A DNA stretch of 64,000 nt. Source: CALBPI01 sp039027435 (GTDB lineage Bacteria > Pseudomonadota > Gammaproteobacteria > Steroidobacterales > Woeseiaceae). This document shows, piece by piece, positions 62,566-64,000 of the stretch. The notes below the pieces were generated by a model, which was not told where the DNA came from, searched no databases, and saw only the letters and a list, made by a program, of their open reading frames with translations. Every line of letters begins with the position of its first letter. Within the stretch, counting starts at the first letter, position 1. Where the stretch lies: contig JBCCKF010000002.1 in assembly GCA_039027435.1 (NCBI GenBank), positions 124,001-188,000 on the forward strand, given 5' to 3'. The position numbers and the translations under genes are program-made.

Positions 62566-63993
62566 TTATCGATTGATGGCGTGTAGTGCGCGTTTGTCTG
62601 CCGAAAGGCTGGCTTCGTGGACCGCCTCGGACAAGGTCGGATGCGCGTGTACCGTGCGCTGGATGTCTTCAGTGCTGGCACGAAACTCCATAGCGAGCAC
62701 CAGCTCTCCGATGAGTTCACCGGCTACGGGGCCAATGATGTGGACGCCAAGAATTTCGTCATCGTCAGCAGCACTGACAATCTTGACCATACCGGCTGCC
62801 TGCTCCATCGCTTTAGCCCGGCCGCTGGCCGCAAACGGGAAGGTACCGACCTTATATTCGCGTCCTGATGCCTTGACCTCTTCCTCGGTCTTTCCGACCC
62901 AAGCGATCTCAGGCGCCGTGTAGACAACAGACGGAATCACATCGTAATTGACCTCGGCCACATCGCCCGCAATCAAGTCGGCCGCCATAACGCCCTCTTC
63001 GGTGCCTTTGTGCGCCAGCATCGGGCCGCGAACGCAATCACCGACGGCGTAGATGCCATCAACGCCAGTGCGACACTCTTCATCGACCTCAATGAAGCCA
63101 CGAGCGTCCACTTTAACGCCGGTGTCATCGCCCAGCAGGTTATCCGTGTAGGGACGACGGCCAACAGCGACAACCAACCGGTCTACCACCAGCGATTGTT
63201 CGCCCTTGCTGTCTTCGTAAGTAACGTGGACTTCCTCGCCCTTTACTTCGGCTTTGCTCACACGCGCGTTCAGTTGGATGTCCAAACCCTGTTTGCGGAA
63301 CTGTCGCTCAGCGTCTTTCGCGATCTGTCGATCCACCATGGCCAGAAAATCAGGCATCGCCTCCAGGACCGTCACCGAGGCGCCCAACCGACCCCAGACG
63401 CTGCCGAGCTCAAGGCCAATTACCCCCGCGCCGATGATGCCCAGACGCTCGGGGACTGCATCAAATTCCAAAGCGCCCCAGGAGTCGACAATACGATCGC
63501 CATCGAACGCCATGCCCGGCAGTTCGATGGGCTGCGAGCCGGACGCAAGAATGACATGGTCCGCGCTCAGTGTTTCCACATCGCCTTCAAGCGGCGTGAA
63601 CTCAACCTTCTTGTCAGCCAGCAGTTTGCCGTGGCCACGCAGGCCCGTGACCTTGTTGGACTTGAATAGCGCTTCGATTCCGGACGTCAGCTGGCGAACG
63701 ATGCCTGACTTGCGCTTCTGCATTGCCGCAATGTCGAGCGATAGTCCTTCAGTGCCAATGCCATGCTGTGAGAATTCGTGAGCCGCGCGGTGGTATAGCT
63801 CTGACGATTCCAGCATCGCTTTGGACGGAATGCATCCCGCATTCAAGCAGGTACCACCGAAGGCGTGCGAACCGTCATAGTTCTTCCACGCATCGATACA
63901 AGCCACGTTCATGCCATGCTGGGCCGCGCGAATTGCTGCGGGATAGCCAGCGGGACCACCGCCGATCACGATGACGTCGTAGTGTTGGGACAT
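62566..63993 (-). CDS. lpdA: Dihydrolipoyl dehydrogenase
   Basis: 475 residues, complete within the window. Flavin disulfide reductase E3 of 2-oxo acid dehydrogenase complexes. FAD motif VIVIGGGPAGYPAAI, redox pair GGTCLNAGCIPSK, NAD motif GAGVIGLELGSVWGRLG, C-terminal active-site HAHPTLSEA. Start is ATG seven bases from the window edge, so the upstream partner genes are not visible. Confidence 0.97.
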   Translation of the reverse strand: MSQHYDVIVIGGGPAGYPAAIRAAQHGMNVACIDAWKNYDGSHAFGGTCLNAGCIPSKAMLESSELYHRAAHEFSQHGIGTEGLSLDIAAMQKRKSGIVRQLTSGIEALFKSNKVTGLRGHGKLLADKKVEFTPLEGDVETLSADHVILASGSQPIELPGMAFDGDRIVDSWGALEFDAVPERLGIIGAGVIGLELGSVWGRLGASVTVLEAMPDFLAMVDRQIAKDAERQFRKQGLDIQLNARVSKAEVKGEEVHVTYEDSKGEQSLVVDRLVVAVGRRPYTDNLLGDDTGVKVDARGFIEVDEECRTGVDGIYAVGDCVRGPMLAHKGTEEGVMAADLIAGDVAEVNYDVIPSVVYTAPEIAWVGKTEEEVKASGREYKVGTFPFAASGRAKAMEQAAGMVKIVSAADDDEILGVHIIGPVAGELIGELVLAMEFRASTEDIQRTVHAHPTLSEAVHEASLSADKRALHAINR

Positions 63994-64000
63994 CTTGTTT

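Overview
The window is a dense stretch of chromosome from a gammaproteobacterium with fairly high G+C. I cannot place it below class with confidence; an environmental or marine lineage of the Chromatiales/Woeseiales kind would fit. The basis is conserved synteny: ccmABCDEF; uvrC-pgsA followed by tRNA-Gly, tRNA-Cys and tRNA-Leu (the E. coli glyW-cysT-leuZ order); thrABC with a fused aspartokinase-homoserine dehydrogenase; yebC-ruvCAB-tolQRAB-pal-cpoB-queE-queC; and nudJ-mnmA. I see no prophage, insertion sequence, integrase, CRISPR array or rRNA gene. No gap without a gene exceeds 300 bases; the two largest are 4477-4749 and 49451-49712.

Layout. 1-4476 (minus): cytochrome c maturation operon, with ccmF cut by the window edge. 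4750-6971 (plus): an FHA-domain ATPase with a degenerate nucleotide-binding loop, and a soluble orphan histidine kinase. 6976-12508 (minus): icd, a family 5-like uracil-DNA glycosylase, uvrC, pgsA, three tRNA genes with their own promoter and terminator signals, and a methyltransferase. 12630-16926: the most unusual part. A four-gene minus-strand operon (two very small membrane proteins, a ferric-reductase-like membrane protein fused to a Rieske domain, and a Tat-exported cysteine protein of unknown function) is divergent from a gene fusing a Rieske domain to a thiamine-diphosphate enzyme. 16952-22285: rluE, class II DAHP synthase, a saccharopine dehydrogenase/ALDH7 pair (lysine degradation) and a single-domain asparaginase. 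22308-31903 (minus): hrpA, a PhoPQ-like two-component system with PepSY and glycine-zipper envelope proteins, mazG, nudL and fumC.

32022-40818 (plus): a tight series purB-roxA-GNAT-unknown-nudJ-mnmA-acnA-DUF2333. 40815-43099 (minus): a YgjP-like metallopeptidase, an exported bactofilin-like repeat protein and a TPR-like protein. 43201-43992: tatD. 43989-49450 (minus): NERD protein, thrC, thrB, thrA and tRNA-Lys. 49713-50573: a secreted protein I do not recognise. 50622-59700 (minus): queC, queE, cpoB, pal, tolB, tolA, tolR, tolQ, ruvB, ruvA, ruvC, yebC. The rest: a YfaZ-like outer-membrane protein, relA (plus) and lpdA (minus).

The genes describe a respiring heterotroph with TCA enzymes (icd, acnA, fumC, lpdA), c-type cytochromes, a complete Tol-Pal envelope system and the stringent response. 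The best candidate for an undescribed system is the pair of divergent Rieske units at 12630-16926. The clearest anomaly is ruvC, whose conserved N-terminus has no standard in-frame start codon.
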